DNA of 64,000 bases from Pseudoalteromonas umbrosa (GCF_030125375.1 NZ_JASJUU010000007.1:1416-65415), one strand, 5' to 3'. Positions 11,357-21,485 are shown, numbered from the stretch's first letter. Notes: generated from the letters alone by a model not told the origin. Translations and numbers: made by a program.

Positions 11357-11408
11357 GATCCACCTCACGACGATTAATAGAAACTAATAATGTTGTTTTA
11401 AAAGGGGA

Positions 11409-11681
11409 TTAAAAAGCCGGTGGTGCTCGAATGCGGGTACTATGAGGTTGCGAACTAAACTCTGAAGAGAAAGCAGACGACGCATTGTCAGCGTCAAACT
11501 GTGCGCTCTTTGACACACTAAACGGCAATGCCTCATCAATATCAACGTCTAAATACTGAACGTCAAAGTCAGCTATTAGCTCGATGATTTGCTGCCTTTC
11601 TTCTGCTGCATGCGTGCCTGTCGCCGTTACACAAAGTAACGTCGCTAAGCTGACTGCAAACAATAAGTGAAAGACGCGCAT
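11409..11681 (-). CDS. Small secreted protein, unknown function
   Basis: A 90-residue product with a clear Sec signal peptide: a basic start, a hydrophobic core (residues 4-20) and a cleavage site after THA at about residue 26. The mature part of about 64 residues is acidic in its first half (IIELIADFDVQYLDVDIDEALPF) and rich in Ser, Ala and Phe in the second. It has no Cys after cleavage and no family I recognise. It is 52 bp upstream of the CBS gene on the same strand, so the two may be cotranscribed. Confidence 0.65.
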   Translation of the reverse strand: MRVFHLLFAVSLATLLCVTATGTHAAEERQQIIELIADFDVQYLDVDIDEALPFSVSKSAQFDADNASSAFSSEFSSQPHSTRIRAPPAF

Positions 11682-11913
11682 GCTGTTTTCTTCTCCACAA
11701 TAATCTACTAATTAGTGTATGGACTCACCCATGGGTTTACAAGGGGTAAACTACGAAATTGTACCTAAGATAATTGTAAGAGAGTGTGACATAAGTACGT
11801 GACTCTTTGAATTTCAAGCCTTTCACCGAATCAGCCAGTAAGAAAAATCACACACTAAAAATGATAATAACGATTATAATAGACTCTAATTGTTCCCAAT
11901 TTAGAGTTTACTT

Positions 11914-12639
11914 ATGCAAATTACCAAAGGGATGGAATACTTTATCGCCGGATTTTCAATGTTGGGACAAAAAGGATTAAAGCGGTTCGTCTTTATTCCG
12001 CTATTGATCAACATTGTGTTATTCGGCGGCTCGTTGTTTTTTTTATTTGACTGGTTAACACAAGGTTTTGAATATTTAAGTGGCGCCCTGCCAAGCTGGC
12101 TTAGTTGGCTCGAGTGGTTACTTTGGCCCTTAGCGATTTTAATTATACTGTTTAGTTACAGCATGGTGTTTACGGTTATCACCAACTTTATCGCGGCCCC
12201 ATTCAATGGCTTGTTGTCTGAAAAAGTAGAACTGCATCTAACAGGCCAACCGATCAATGATGATGGTTTTGCGGATATCGTAAAAGATGTACCTCGTATG
12301 ATTGGTCGAGAGTGGACTAAGCTTTGTTACTACCTTCCTCGTGCGGTTATTTTCTTTTTAATGCTGTGGATGTTACCTGTGGTCGGCCAAATTTTATGGA
12401 TCCTCTTTACCTGCTGGATGTATAACGTGCAATATAATGACTATCCGTTTGATAACCACAAAGTCAGTTTTAAACAAATGAAACAAGATCTTAAAGGCCA
12501 GCAAGGGCTCTCTTATGGCTTTGGCTTTGCGGTGTTTGTGCTCACGGCTATCCCGTTTGTTAATCTGATTGTGATGCCTGCGGCAGTCTGTGGTGCAACC
12601 AAGCTTTGGGTAGAAAATTATCGCGGTAACTACCGCTAA
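11914..12639 (+). CDS. cysZ: Sulfate transporter CysZ
   Basis: CysZ is an inner-membrane sulfate permease feeding cysteine synthesis. This 241-residue protein has the family's N-terminal MxxxxGxEYFxxGFxML pattern, about four membrane segments (about 28-48, 70-95, 145-165 and 205-230), and the FNGLLSEKVE and NVQYNDYPFDNHK segments I associate with CysZ. Length matches family members of about 250. In E. coli cysZ lies beside zipA-ligA; here it is about 6 kb away from zipA and on the opposite strand, with a handful of genes inserted. No cys operator was recognised upstream. Confidence 0.92.
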   Translation: MQITKGMEYFIAGFSMLGQKGLKRFVFIPLLINIVLFGGSLFFLFDWLTQGFEYLSGALPSWLSWLEWLLWPLAILIILFSYSMVFTVITNFIAAPFNGLLSEKVELHLTGQPINDDGFADIVKDVPRMIGREWTKLCYYLPRAVIFFLMLWMLPVVGQILWILFTCWMYNVQYNDYPFDNHKVSFKQMKQDLKGQQGLSYGFGFAVFVLTAIPFVNLIVMPAAVCGATKLWVENYRGNYR

Positions 12640-12703
12640 CAGCTCATACAATCGTCATAATTCATCCCGATAATAGTTAAAAAAACAACCTTACTGGGAC
12701 GTT

Positions 12704-13918
12704 ATGCAATTTTTAACTAATATCGTACTTACTACGGCACTGCTTAGCAGTGCCTATTCATATGCCAGTGCTCAGCTTGGCCCTCGCCCATTTTATTTGG
12801 TCGACCAAATGGCACCGAGTGCCTTAAAAACCAAGTTGTCTCGGTGTGCCAACAGGCCAGCCTTTAAAAGTAACTTTTCGATTGGCCACCGCGGCGCACC
12901 GACACAATTTCCTGAACACACCAAAGAGTCTTATGTCGCTGCTGCGCGCATGGGCGCAGGTGTACTTGAGTGTGATGTCACCTTTACCAAGGATAAAGAG
13001 CTGGTTTGTCGCCATGCACAGTGTGACTTACATACCAGTACTGATATATTGCTGCGCCCGGAACTGGCCGCGAAATGCAATCAGCCTTTCACCCCTGCAA
13101 ACCCAGATACTGGTGCACCTGCAAGTGCAAAGTGCTGTACATCGGACTTAACGCTCGATGAGTTTATGCAGCTCAGAGGCAAAATGGACGGTGCCAACCC
13201 ACAAGCGCAATCTCCAGAGCAATACGTCAAAGGAACAGCGGGCTGGCGTACAGATTTATATTCAGCCACAGGTACTTTAATGACCCATGCACAGAGTATT
13301 GAGCTGTTTAAATCGTTGCGTGTAAAGATGACACCCGAGCTCAAAGCACCAGCGGTAGATATGCCATTTGAGGGCATGACTCAACAAGATTATGCGCAAA
13401 AAATGATTGATGAATATCGCGCGGCAGGTGTGTCGTCGCGCAAGGTACTGCCGCAATCATTCAATATCAGGGATGTGCAATATTGGCGTCACAACACCCG
13501 CTTTGGTAAGCAAGGCGTATATTTAGATGGCCGATATAGTGATGCACATTTTAACCCAAATGACTCTAGCACATGGCAACCAAGCATGAGAGACATTAAA
13601 GCCAGTGGGATAAATATTATTGCCCCGCCACTTTGGGTACTATTAACTTTAGATGCGCAAGGCAATATTGTACCTTCCCAATACGCAAAAGCAGCTAAGG
13701 CGGCAAATTTAGATATCATCACTTGGACACTTGAGCGTTCAGGCTTGATTTCTCAAGATGGCGGATGGTATTACCAAGGACTTAAAGATGCCATTAGCAA
13801 TGAGGGCGACGTCTATAAAGTACTGGATGTTTTAGCCAAGCAAGTTGGCGTTAAAGGTGTGTTTAGCGACTGGCCGGCAACCACTACATTTTATGCAAAC
13901 TGCATGAACATCTATTAA
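12704..13918 (+). CDS. Secreted glycerophosphodiester phosphodiesterase (GlpQ-like)
   Basis: A 404-residue enzyme with a Sec signal peptide (cleavage after about residue 23, YASA). The catalytic core begins with [13 protein letters not shown], followed by [16 protein letters not shown], which supply the His, Glu and Asp metal and acid-base residues of the GDPD TIM barrel. It should cleave deacylated phospholipids to glycerol 3-phosphate and an alcohol, outside the inner membrane. Several Cys residues (for example in KLSRCA, CDLHT, KCNQP, KCCTSD) suggest disulfides in the mature enzyme. A Shine-Dalgarno GGGACG precedes the start. It is longer than cytoplasmic UgpQ (about 250) and resembles the GlpQ class. 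A strong terminator follows. Confidence 0.92.
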   Translation: MQFLTNIVLTTALLSSAYSYASAQLGPRPFYLVDQMAPSALKTKLSRCANRPAFKSNFSIGHRGAPTQFPEHTKESYVAAARMGAGVLECDVTFTKDKELVCRHAQCDLHTSTDILLRPELAAKCNQPFTPANPDTGAPASAKCCTSDLTLDEFMQLRGKMDGANPQAQSPEQYVKGTAGWRTDLYSATGTLMTHAQSIELFKSLRVKMTPELKAPAVDMPFEGMTQQDYAQKMIDEYRAAGVSSRKVLPQSFNIRDVQYWRHNTRFGKQGVYLDGRYSDAHFNPNDSSTWQPSMRDIKASGINIIAPPLWVLLTLDAQGNIVPSQYAKAAKAANLDIITWTLERSGLISQDGGWYYQGLKDAISNEGDVYKVLDVLAKQVGVKGVFSDWPATTTFYANCMNIY

Positions 13919-13928
13919 TCTCAAATAA

Positions 13929-13962
13929 GCGATGTGCATCAGTGTTTGCACATCGCGTTTTT
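13929..13962 (+). terminator. Rho-independent terminator after the GDPD gene
   Basis: A perfect 10-bp stem GCGATGTGCA/TGCACATCGC with an 8-base loop, then GTTTTT, 11 bp after the glycerophosphodiesterase stop. The convergent precursor-like gene ends 9 bp further on, so the same hairpin may also stop that transcript, although its minus-strand T run is poor. Confidence 0.92.
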
Positions 13963-13970
13963 AAGCAAGT

Positions 13971-14228
13971 TTAGAAGTATTTGCTTGTACCAATCGTGCC
14001 AGGGCCCGTGATAGTGCTCGGGTTAGTAATGGTACCAGTGTAAGGACCATCCGGATCAGTTGGACCCGTTTGAATAATCGTTCCATGTGGCGTGACAGTA
14101 GCGAATTGATCACTACCCACATTCACATACGCACCATCAGCACCGCCAACGTGCTTTGTCATTTTTGATGGGATTACAGTAGCATCTTGTGAAAGGGCTT
14201 TTAGTTTACGCTTTTTAAGATTTAACAT
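13971..14228 (-). CDS. Candidate ribosomally made peptide precursor (leader with Gly-Gly, Thr/Gly-rich core)
   Basis: This 85-residue product has a very basic N-terminus (LNLKKRKLKALS), a leader-like stretch to residue 26 and a V-G-G-A junction at 27-30, as in leaders cut after a double glycine. The rest (30-85) is rich in Thr (12) and Gly (9), with Pro, no Cys and an aromatic end (SKYF). I recall short Pseudoalteromonas peptides with similar LNLKKKxLKxLS leaders and Gly-Gly sites, often labelled lanthipeptide- or bacteriocin-like. Without Cys this one cannot form lanthionines. TAGGAG 6 nt before the ATG is a good ribosome site. It lies 217 bp downstream of a flavin oxidase gene on the same strand. 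No LanB/LanM, YcaO or peptidase-ABC gene is nearby, so the RiPP reading is an inference. Confidence 0.6.
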   Translation of the reverse strand: MLNLKKRKLKALSQDATVIPSKMTKHVGGADGAYVNVGSDQFATVTPHGTIIQTGPTDPDGPYTGTITNPSTITGPGTIGTSKYF

Positions 14229-14445
14229 TTTTTACTCCTAATTAAAGTCCCCACAAATAGTACAAATCAGCAAAATTCGAGCAACTTAAAACAGTCTGTC
14301 AAAATAAAAAATCATAAGCGATAAGATAATTGCGCAATTATTAACTGACAAATATCCTAATAAAAACCAACCTATTAGAATTCAATAATAAAAAAGTAAG
14401 GCAAATATTCATATATCTGCCTTACTGGGTACCTTGGCAACTCAC

Positions 14446-16074
14446 TTATACTTCTATCGACTGCCCATGATTCAAGCGGTTGGTCGGGTCGAGTAAGCGT
14501 TTTACTTGCTGTAGCCTTGGATAGTTGTCCTTGTAATATAGATATTGCCAATTCACAATATCCATATCTGCATAGTTGACATAACAGCCATCCATAACGC
14601 CATCCGGAACTGGGCCTTTTTCACCATACATCTTGTTATAAAAGTTACTCATCCATCCTAAATGATACGGGTCTTGGCTTGGGTCAAACCAATAGGTTTG
14701 ATATTGCAACTTCATCACAGAGCGACGATGCGACACAGCTGTATCTTCTGATGATAACGCATTTATTTTCCCGCCATACGATGACAGCTGCAATGTACCG
14801 CTTGGATTTAAATAGTCACCATGTCTTAGCTCATCCCACAAGGTGCGAATTTGCGCTTCAGGAAAAGGCTTATTCATATAGGCAGACTTGTTTTTACCTC
14901 GCGCACCTATTAAAGGCCCTGCAGCATACTGAGTGCCATACCACCAAGGCAAACTGAAGTAACTTCCCGGTGGCGTTGGCCTTGGCGGCGCATCTTCTTG
15001 GCTCTGGATCCCCATATGATCGGATGTACGCAAACCGACTTTGGCCTGTGCCAATTGCGCCGCAGAGAAAATGGCATCTAAGAATTCATCAATTAAGCTG
15101 GGGTTACCTGCGCAGAATAACTGCAAGCGAATACTGCCCCCACCACCAACCGATTTTGGCATAGACATGGATGTATGCAGCGCATTAAAACGACTTTCTG
15201 GGCCATTATTTTTAGTCCAAAACTCGCCGTAATTTTTAATCAGGGCTGCAAACTGCTGATAGTCTAAACTTGCCCACGGCAGCGACACCTCTTGTGTATG
15301 AATAAAAGCTGGTACGTCTGGTAAGTCTTTGAAAAAGTATTTGGTCACGATACCAAAATTACCGCCACCGCCGCCTTGGTGTGCCCAGACAATTTCATCA
15401 GCCTGAGCGGATTGGCCTTTAAAGTATTTACGCGGATAAGTTGCCTGCCCACCCCATTCATTAAACGCCACCAGCTCGACACCAGCCAAGTAATCACTCG
15501 ACAAACCGTATTGACGAGAGTGTACGCCAAACCCACCGCCACAAACATGGCCACCAATCCCGACACCAAAACAAGACCCTGCTGGTATTATTTTGCCAAA
15601 CTCTTTGAATAACGTTTTATAGGTATGGCCTAAATTAGCCCCCGCTTCCACCACATAATAATCACCGTCTTTGTAAATGCGGTCCATATTGCTGATGTCG
15701 ATAACCACCCCATTATCATTATCAACAAACCCTTCATAGCAATGCCCTCCTGAACGCACGGTGATGCGCTTGCCCTGCGTGATCGCATCACGGGCTGCCA
15801 TATACACTTCATGGGCAGAGCTACAGGCACCTATGTATGTCGGCTGACTTAAAAAGCGCATATTAGAACCCAGTAACATAGATATATACCGCGGATCATT
15901 ACCAAACACTTTGTGATATTGCCCATACTCTCCACGGGCCTCTGCAGACGTTGATTGCAACGCCAAAGGTGCAGCCCCAACCACACCACCGACTGCCAGT
16001 GACTTTTTCAAAAAACTACGGCGAGATGTTTGCTCTGTTGTCTGTAACTCTAACTCTTGTTCTTTATTATCCAT
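14446..16074 (-). CDS. Tat-exported FAD-linked oxidase (berberine-bridge-enzyme type)
   Basis: A 542-residue flavoprotein. The N-terminus carries a twin-arginine signal (S-R-R-S-F-L-K at residues 17-23, then a hydrophobic stretch ending in AxA-like sites near 45), so it should be exported folded with FAD bound. The PCMH-type FAD domain has RSGGHCYEG (His111) and AGSCFGVGIGGH (Cys168), the two positions that anchor FAD bicovalently in berberine-bridge enzymes and hexose or chito-oligosaccharide oxidases. The C-terminus LLDPTNRLNHGQSI is the BBE motif. Such enzymes oxidise alcohols, sugars or amines with O2. The substrate is unknown. The small Thr/Gly-rich peptide downstream is a possible partner, but this is untested. 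Confidence 0.88.
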   Translation of the reverse strand: MDNKEQELELQTTEQTSRRSFLKKSLAVGGVVGAAPLALQSTSAEARGEYGQYHKVFGNDPRYISMLLGSNMRFLSQPTYIGACSSAHEVYMAARDAITQGKRITVRSGGHCYEGFVDNDNGVVIDISNMDRIYKDGDYYVVEAGANLGHTYKTLFKEFGKIIPAGSCFGVGIGGHVCGGGFGVHSRQYGLSSDYLAGVELVAFNEWGGQATYPRKYFKGQSAQADEIVWAHQGGGGGNFGIVTKYFFKDLPDVPAFIHTQEVSLPWASLDYQQFAALIKNYGEFWTKNNGPESRFNALHTSMSMPKSVGGGGSIRLQLFCAGNPSLIDEFLDAIFSAAQLAQAKVGLRTSDHMGIQSQEDAPPRPTPPGSYFSLPWWYGTQYAAGPLIGARGKNKSAYMNKPFPEAQIRTLWDELRHGDYLNPSGTLQLSSYGGKINALSSEDTAVSHRRSVMKLQYQTYWFDPSQDPYHLGWMSNFYNKMYGEKGPVPDGVMDGCYVNYADMDIVNWQYLYYKDNYPRLQQVKRLLDPTNRLNHGQSIEV

Positions 16075-16367
16075 CGTACTGTCCTTACATGTTATTGTTA
16101 TTGGTCACACAGCGTCCTGCCACTATCCAAACCCGACACGCTCCAGCATGCGACGTTTCCAATGTAGCAATAAACAAAACAAAAACTGTATATAAATTAG
16201 ACTAAAGGTGTAGATTGAAAAGGAACAGCGCGTAATAGGAAATTAATAATAAAAGCTAGTTTGTAGATAGTAAGTAGTTACATCCACAATGTATCAAAAT
16301 ATTTCTTTTGCGTACGTGGCGTTTAAAGGTGTGGTTCAGCCACATCCATGTGGCCAGAAAATAGCAA

Positions 16368-17453
16368 TTAACTATACAAATTTTGCGGGACTTTTAAGAC
16401 CTGAATATGTACGGTAACTTCTTCACGGTCATGATACAGGTGCTTGGCTTGTAGCTTATAACCAACATTGTAATGAGCCAACTCATCATCAATCAGCTGC
16501 AAACATTCGTAAACACTATCAAAGCGCTTTTTCATTGGTAGTTTGAGGTTAAATATTAACTCTTTAACAAAGCCATTCACTATCCAATCGATCATCAGTT
16601 GCGTTACTTTACTTGGCTTTTCAACCATGTCACACACTAGCCAATCAATATTGCGCTTTTCTGGGCGGTATTTAAAACCATCTTCTCGAAAGTGCTTCAC
16701 TTGACCACTTTCCATCAACTTGTCATTCATTGGACCGTTGTCAATAGCAGCGACAAACATACCGCGTCTAACTAATTGATACGTCCAACCTCCAGGACAA
16801 GCGCCTAAATCAACACCGCGCATGCCCGGACGCACACGATCTTCAGCTTGCTCTTTGGTTAAAAAGACATTGAACGCTTCATCTAATTTTAACGTTGAGC
16901 GGCTTGGGCCATCTGCGGGCATTTTAAGCCTAGGGATCCCCATAAAAAATGGCGAATTATTGTCGCTAAACGAGTAGCCCACATAAGCTGTATCATTTGC
17001 TAAAAACAAAATATGCAGCACAGGCTTTTGCGGCTTCACGTTGCGTGTTAACTTATTTTGCTTCTCAAGCGATTTAGCCAGCGGAGTAGAGATCTTTTTA
17101 CAAAACTTCGACAGCTCTTTACCTTCGTTGGTGTCTGGTGTTTCAACACGCAAATCACCACACAGCGGGAAATCCGCAACACATTGCTTAATCTCGCCGA
17201 CTCGATCTTCGAGTGGCATATTTGTCAGCAAAGTGCCTGCAAACCACTGCCTTGCAAACACCAAGCTCTTAAAATCGATTTGCTTAATCAGCCGCTCTGC
17301 CTCTTCTTTGGCATAACATTCAAAGGTCACAAACCCAGTATTTGGCTTGGCTTTGACATATCCAGCAACACCTTGTTGCATTGCATGGTGATTAATTTCA
17401 GCAGCCGCATCACTTTCAAAACCGCTACGACAGTAAATAACTACACTCGACAT
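16368..17453 (-). CDS. rlmM: 23S rRNA 2'-O-methyltransferase RlmM
   Basis: RlmM methylates C2498 of 23S rRNA using SAM. This 361-residue protein shows the N-terminal THUMP-like region and a C-terminal Rossmann methyltransferase with GVDLGACPGGWTYQLVRRG (motif I), the DNGPMND loop, and WLVCDMVEKP holding the catalytic Asp, followed by LIFNLKLPMKKR with the catalytic Lys. Length agrees with the E. coli enzyme (366). It follows ygdD, as in the E. coli gcvA-ygdD-rlmM order, with an 18-bp gap, so one transcript is likely. Confidence 0.96.
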   Translation of the reverse strand: MSSVVIYCRSGFESDAAAEINHHAMQQGVAGYVKAKPNTGFVTFECYAKEEAERLIKQIDFKSLVFARQWFAGTLLTNMPLEDRVGEIKQCVADFPLCGDLRVETPDTNEGKELSKFCKKISTPLAKSLEKQNKLTRNVKPQKPVLHILFLANDTAYVGYSFSDNNSPFFMGIPRLKMPADGPSRSTLKLDEAFNVFLTKEQAEDRVRPGMRGVDLGACPGGWTYQLVRRGMFVAAIDNGPMNDKLMESGQVKHFREDGFKYRPEKRNIDWLVCDMVEKPSKVTQLMIDWIVNGFVKELIFNLKLPMKKRFDSVYECLQLIDDELAHYNVGYKLQAKHLYHDREEVTVHIQVLKVPQNLYS

Positions 17454-17471
17454 TGTTTCAATATTTCCAAA

Positions 17472-17840
17472 TTAAAGAGGTTGCTTAGCGGCTTTAACAA
17501 TTAGTATTAGCCAACCAATAATAAAACACACTCCACCGATAGGAGTGATAGGCCCTAGCCACTTTGCACCAGTCAGGGCCAATAGATATAAACTGCCACT
17601 AAATAGCAAAATACCCACTATAAAAGCAAAGCCTGCCCATTTAAGCTGCATGCCCCACTTTATTAAAAGCGCCACAGCGATAAGGGCTAAACCATGTGTC
17701 ATTTGATATTGTGCCGCAGTCTTAAAAATCCCCACAGCATAGTCACTTACATGATGCTTTAAACCGTGGGCAGCAAACGCCCCTAATGCCACTGACAACA
17801 TACAGAAGACACTGCCTGCTAATAAAAATAGTTTAGCCAT
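17472..17840 (-). CDS. ygdD: DUF423 membrane protein YgdD
   Basis: A small inner-membrane protein of 122 residues with four hydrophobic segments and the DUF423 hallmarks GAFAAHGLKHH near the N-terminus and GPITPIGGVCFIIGWL near the end. Its function is not established. I start it at the ATG at 17840 (MAKLFLLAGS), not at an upstream codon, because the first membrane helix begins right there in family members. The start overlaps the stop region of the alpha/beta hydrolase gene by 8 bp, which points to translational coupling. Confidence 0.92.
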   Translation of the reverse strand: MAKLFLLAGSVFCMLSVALGAFAAHGLKHHVSDYAVGIFKTAAQYQMTHGLALIAVALLIKWGMQLKWAGFAFIVGILLFSGSLYLLALTGAKWLGPITPIGGVCFIIGWLILIVKAAKQPL

Positions 17841-18474
17841 GGCAAATATCTCGCATAAATTGCACAGTTTTTTGTGCAGCGGCATCGCGGTTTTGTGATT
17901 CAGTCAAACCACTCGCTTTGCGTGGCTTTAATGAATGATCGCCATCAGGCAACCAAAAGTACTCTGGTGTTGCCTCTAGTTGCAGTGCGCTCACTTCGGT
18001 TTTATTACCAAATGTGTCTCGCTCTCCCTGCAGCACTAAAAACGGACACGAAATATCACCAAAGTGCTCAACTCTTAACTTTTCAGGTTTGCCTGGGGGG
18101 TGAAATGGATAGCCAAAAGCAATCACGCCTTTGACCTTAGCTGTTGTCTCACATGCCAGCATCGAAGCCATACGCCCACCCATTGATTTGCCACCGATAA
18201 ATATCGGTAATGCATCATCTAGCTGTGACAAGACCTGTTCGTAACGCGCTAATAACTTGGGCGCTCTGTCCGGCGGACGCTTTTTATTCTGCGCTTTGGC
18301 CGTAGCCATATATTCAAAATCAAATAGCGCAACATCAATGCCTTGCTCAGCGAGCTTGGTCGCCATATCTTGCATAAAGTCTGAATCACACCCCGCGCCT
18401 GCACCATGGGCAAATACAAACTGTGCTAAAGGGTTCGGGGATTTGTGCCATTCAATGACGACCTTATCACTCAT
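17833..18474 (-). CDS. Alpha/beta hydrolase of the KANL3/Tex30-like type
   Basis: About 213 residues, cytoplasmic. It has an oxyanion motif FAHGAGAGCDSDFM near residue 20, a nucleophile elbow GGKSMGGRMAS (Ser in G-K-S-M-G), an acid-bearing LVLQGERDTFG segment, and a catalytic His in LPDGDHSLKPRK. The pattern matches the bacterial relatives of human TEX30/KANSL3 (dienelactone-hydrolase-like); the substrate is unknown. I start at the ATG at 18474 (MSDKVVIEW), since the longer upstream reading adds a non-homologous, Cys/Lys-rich extension. It is inserted between gcvA and ygdD, which are adjacent in E. coli. Confidence 0.87.
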   Translation of the reverse strand: MSDKVVIEWHKSPNPLAQFVFAHGAGAGCDSDFMQDMATKLAEQGIDVALFDFEYMATAKAQNKKRPPDRAPKLLARYEQVLSQLDDALPIFIGGKSMGGRMASMLACETTAKVKGVIAFGYPFHPPGKPEKLRVEHFGDISCPFLVLQGERDTFGNKTEVSALQLEATPEYFWLPDGDHSLKPRKASGLTESQNRDAAAQKTVQFMRDICHG

Positions 18475-18490
18475 AGTTAAAAGTACCTTG

Positions 18491-19384
18491 TTATATTTGT
18501 TCTTGCTCAACCATGCTGAGCATCCAATCTTTAAACGACACGATTTTACCCAGTTCTGCCTGAGATTCACGACAAACCAAATAATATGCGTTTTTACTTT
18601 CTAAGCTGTGACTGAACGGAATGACCAAACGACCGGCATCTAGATCTGGTTTTGCCAGTACACTATTACCCAATGCAATGCCTTGGCCGTGTACAGCCGC
18701 TTGTAGCACCATAGATGAGTGGCTAAAAATAGGCCCCGTATTGGCGGGCACATTTCGCACACCGGCTGTTTTGAGCCACGACTTCCAAGAACGACGAGAA
18801 GTGTCATGCAACAGATTATGGTTTGCCAAATCGCTGGGTTGATCAAGCGGCTTTGGGCCATTTAGTAGCAAAGGACTACATAAGGGCACTAAGTACTCAG
18901 TATGTAATTTGTGAGTTTGCACACCATTCCAATTACCTCGACCATAATAGATTGCTACATCGACGTCATCAGTAAGCGAGTTTTCATCCTGATCTTGGGC
19001 CTTGATCCGCACATCAATATCTGGAAATAACTCATTAAATTTACTTAACCTTGGCACTAGCCATTGAATTGCAAAACTCGGCGTTAAGCTCACTGTAAGT
19101 GACCCTTTAGCACCACGTGCTAGCAGTTTTTCAGTTGCATCAATAAGCTGTGAAAAGATGTCTTTTATATCTAAAAAATAGCCTTGCCCTTCTTCTGTCA
19201 GAAGCAAGGAACGATTTTTTCTGAGGAACAGCTTTAACCCCAAGTGTTCTTCAAGCGTTTTTATTTGGTGGCTAATAGCCGCTTGTGTTACGAATAGCTC
19301 TTCAGCGGCTTTGGTAAAACTCAAGTGCCTGGCTGCTGCTTCAAACGCTTTTAAAGCATTCAGTGGTGGTAACCTTCTTGCCAT
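18491..19384 (-). CDS. gcvA: LysR-family regulator GcvA
   Basis: A 297-residue LysR-type regulator. The N-terminal winged helix-turn-helix reads RLPPLNALKAFEAAARHLSFTKAAEELFVTQAAISHQIKTLE, nearly the GcvA consensus, followed by the linker and a periplasmic-binding-protein-like effector domain to the end. In E. coli GcvA activates or represses the glycine cleavage operon in response to glycine and purines. The neighbours ygdD and rlmM support the assignment by conserved order. The related AmpR group has a similar DNA-binding domain, but there is no divergent beta-lactamase gene here. Confidence 0.88.
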   Translation of the reverse strand: MARRLPPLNALKAFEAAARHLSFTKAAEELFVTQAAISHQIKTLEEHLGLKLFLRKNRSLLLTEEGQGYFLDIKDIFSQLIDATEKLLARGAKGSLTVSLTPSFAIQWLVPRLSKFNELFPDIDVRIKAQDQDENSLTDDVDVAIYYGRGNWNGVQTHKLHTEYLVPLCSPLLLNGPKPLDQPSDLANHNLLHDTSRRSWKSWLKTAGVRNVPANTGPIFSHSSMVLQAAVHGQGIALGNSVLAKPDLDAGRLVIPFSHSLESKNAYYLVCRESQAELGKIVSFKDWMLSMVEQEQI

Positions 19385-19480
19385 AGCAGGACGCCTTTAC
19401 ATGTTGTTATATATTATGTTGTTGTATCGTTGGGCAACTACCATCCTATGGTCACTGCCCGGCCTAACTAAATAGGCAAA

Positions 19481-20681
<1,201 letters not shown>

Positions 20682-21485
20682 TTAATGCAATATATTGTTG
20701 TGATCAGCAAGCTCTTCTATTTGATTCTGTATGATCTCAATGGTGGGGTCATCAGGGCACTCATCTACAAAATACTGTAGATCATCTTTGGCCATCTTCG
20801 GGCAGTTAAGTTGATTCAATAAATACCCTCTATCTCGCCTTTCGTATGGATCATCGCCCAACAGTTCCATCAGAAGTTCTACGCAACTCAATGCATGGCT
20901 AAATTTTTCAGCAGCAATAAACGACCACTTTTGCTGAGCAAGATAAAGTTTAAACGCTTCATCTCCTATTACTAGTTCAAGCGGTTCTTGCTCCTTTTCG
21001 CTGTCGTTTTCAGGGGTAATATACCATGATTGCTGACCTGAACTTGGATCAATGATGTAACCTTCTTCACTACTTAGCGCAACATGCACCATAACTTCAC
21101 TTTGCAATAGTGCAACCGTGGCATTAAAGTCTGCGCGCTCTAGTAAATGGGCTAATAACATGGCCAATGCTGTACTTGTACCGCTACGCATTTTAAGTAC
21201 ATAACCCACGTTATTTAGCAAATACTCAGGGACTTTTTGGCCTGTGCCACTAAATAGCCATTTGGTATAAAAAGTATCGAGTATTAAATCAATGCGCTTA
21301 TGCACCTCTTTTTCCTTCACACGCATCTCGTCGACTGCCAACTCTAACTCGGCTAACAGACATAGCGTTTGCTCGATGTCGGCTTGAGCATCCCATCGTT
21401 GCTCTGCATAAATACTACGAAGCAATGCTGGCACGGTATAATCCATACCTAATTCTTGTTGTTCATCAAACCAAGTATCCGTCAT
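20682..21485 (-). CDS. sirB1: SirB1-family protein (transglutaminase-like core plus TPR)
   Basis: About 267 residues. A transglutaminase-like helical core (residues about 30-170) contains the family segment RSGTSTALAMLLAHLLERADFNA, and TPR-like repeats follow towards the C-terminus (PYERRDRGYLLNQLNCPKMAKDDLQYFVDECPDD), which is the standard SirB1 ending. The catalytic Cys of true transglutaminases is absent (Ser/Thr at the RSGTS position), so enzymatic activity is doubtful. The start is uncertain: I prefer the ATG at 21485 (MTDTWFDEQ), since the 30 residues upstream look non-homologous, though no strong ribosome site is present. The context between kdsA and sirB2 is conserved. Confidence 0.86.
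   Translation of the reverse strand: MTDTWFDEQQELGMDYTVPALLRSIYAEQRWDAQADIEQTLCLLAELELAVDEMRVKEKEVHKRIDLILDTFYTKWLFSGTGQKVPEYLLNNVGYVLKMRSGTSTALAMLLAHLLERADFNATVALLQSEVMVHVALSSEEGYIIDPSSGQQSWYITPENDSEKEQEPLELVIGDEAFKLYLAQQKWSFIAAEKFSHALSCVELLMELLGDDPYERRDRGYLLNQLNCPKMAKDDLQYFVDECPDDPTIEIIQNQIEELADHNNILH

Noticed and set aside
11861-11880. Fur-box-like sequence ATGATAATAACGATTATAAT upstream of cysZ
   Set aside because: It has an inverted repeat ATAAT/ATTAT but a 4-base centre and poor fit to the 19-bp Fur consensus; AT-rich chance similarity is as likely and cysZ is not an iron gene.
12824-13722. Several ORFs on both strands inside the glycerophosphodiesterase gene
   Set aside because: The GDPD frame is complete, with signal peptide, catalytic motifs and terminator; the others overlap it fully and show no family features.
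13971-14228. Lanthipeptide reading of the small precursor
   Set aside because: There is no Cys in the peptide and no lanthionine synthetase gene nearby, so lanthionine formation is excluded from sequence.
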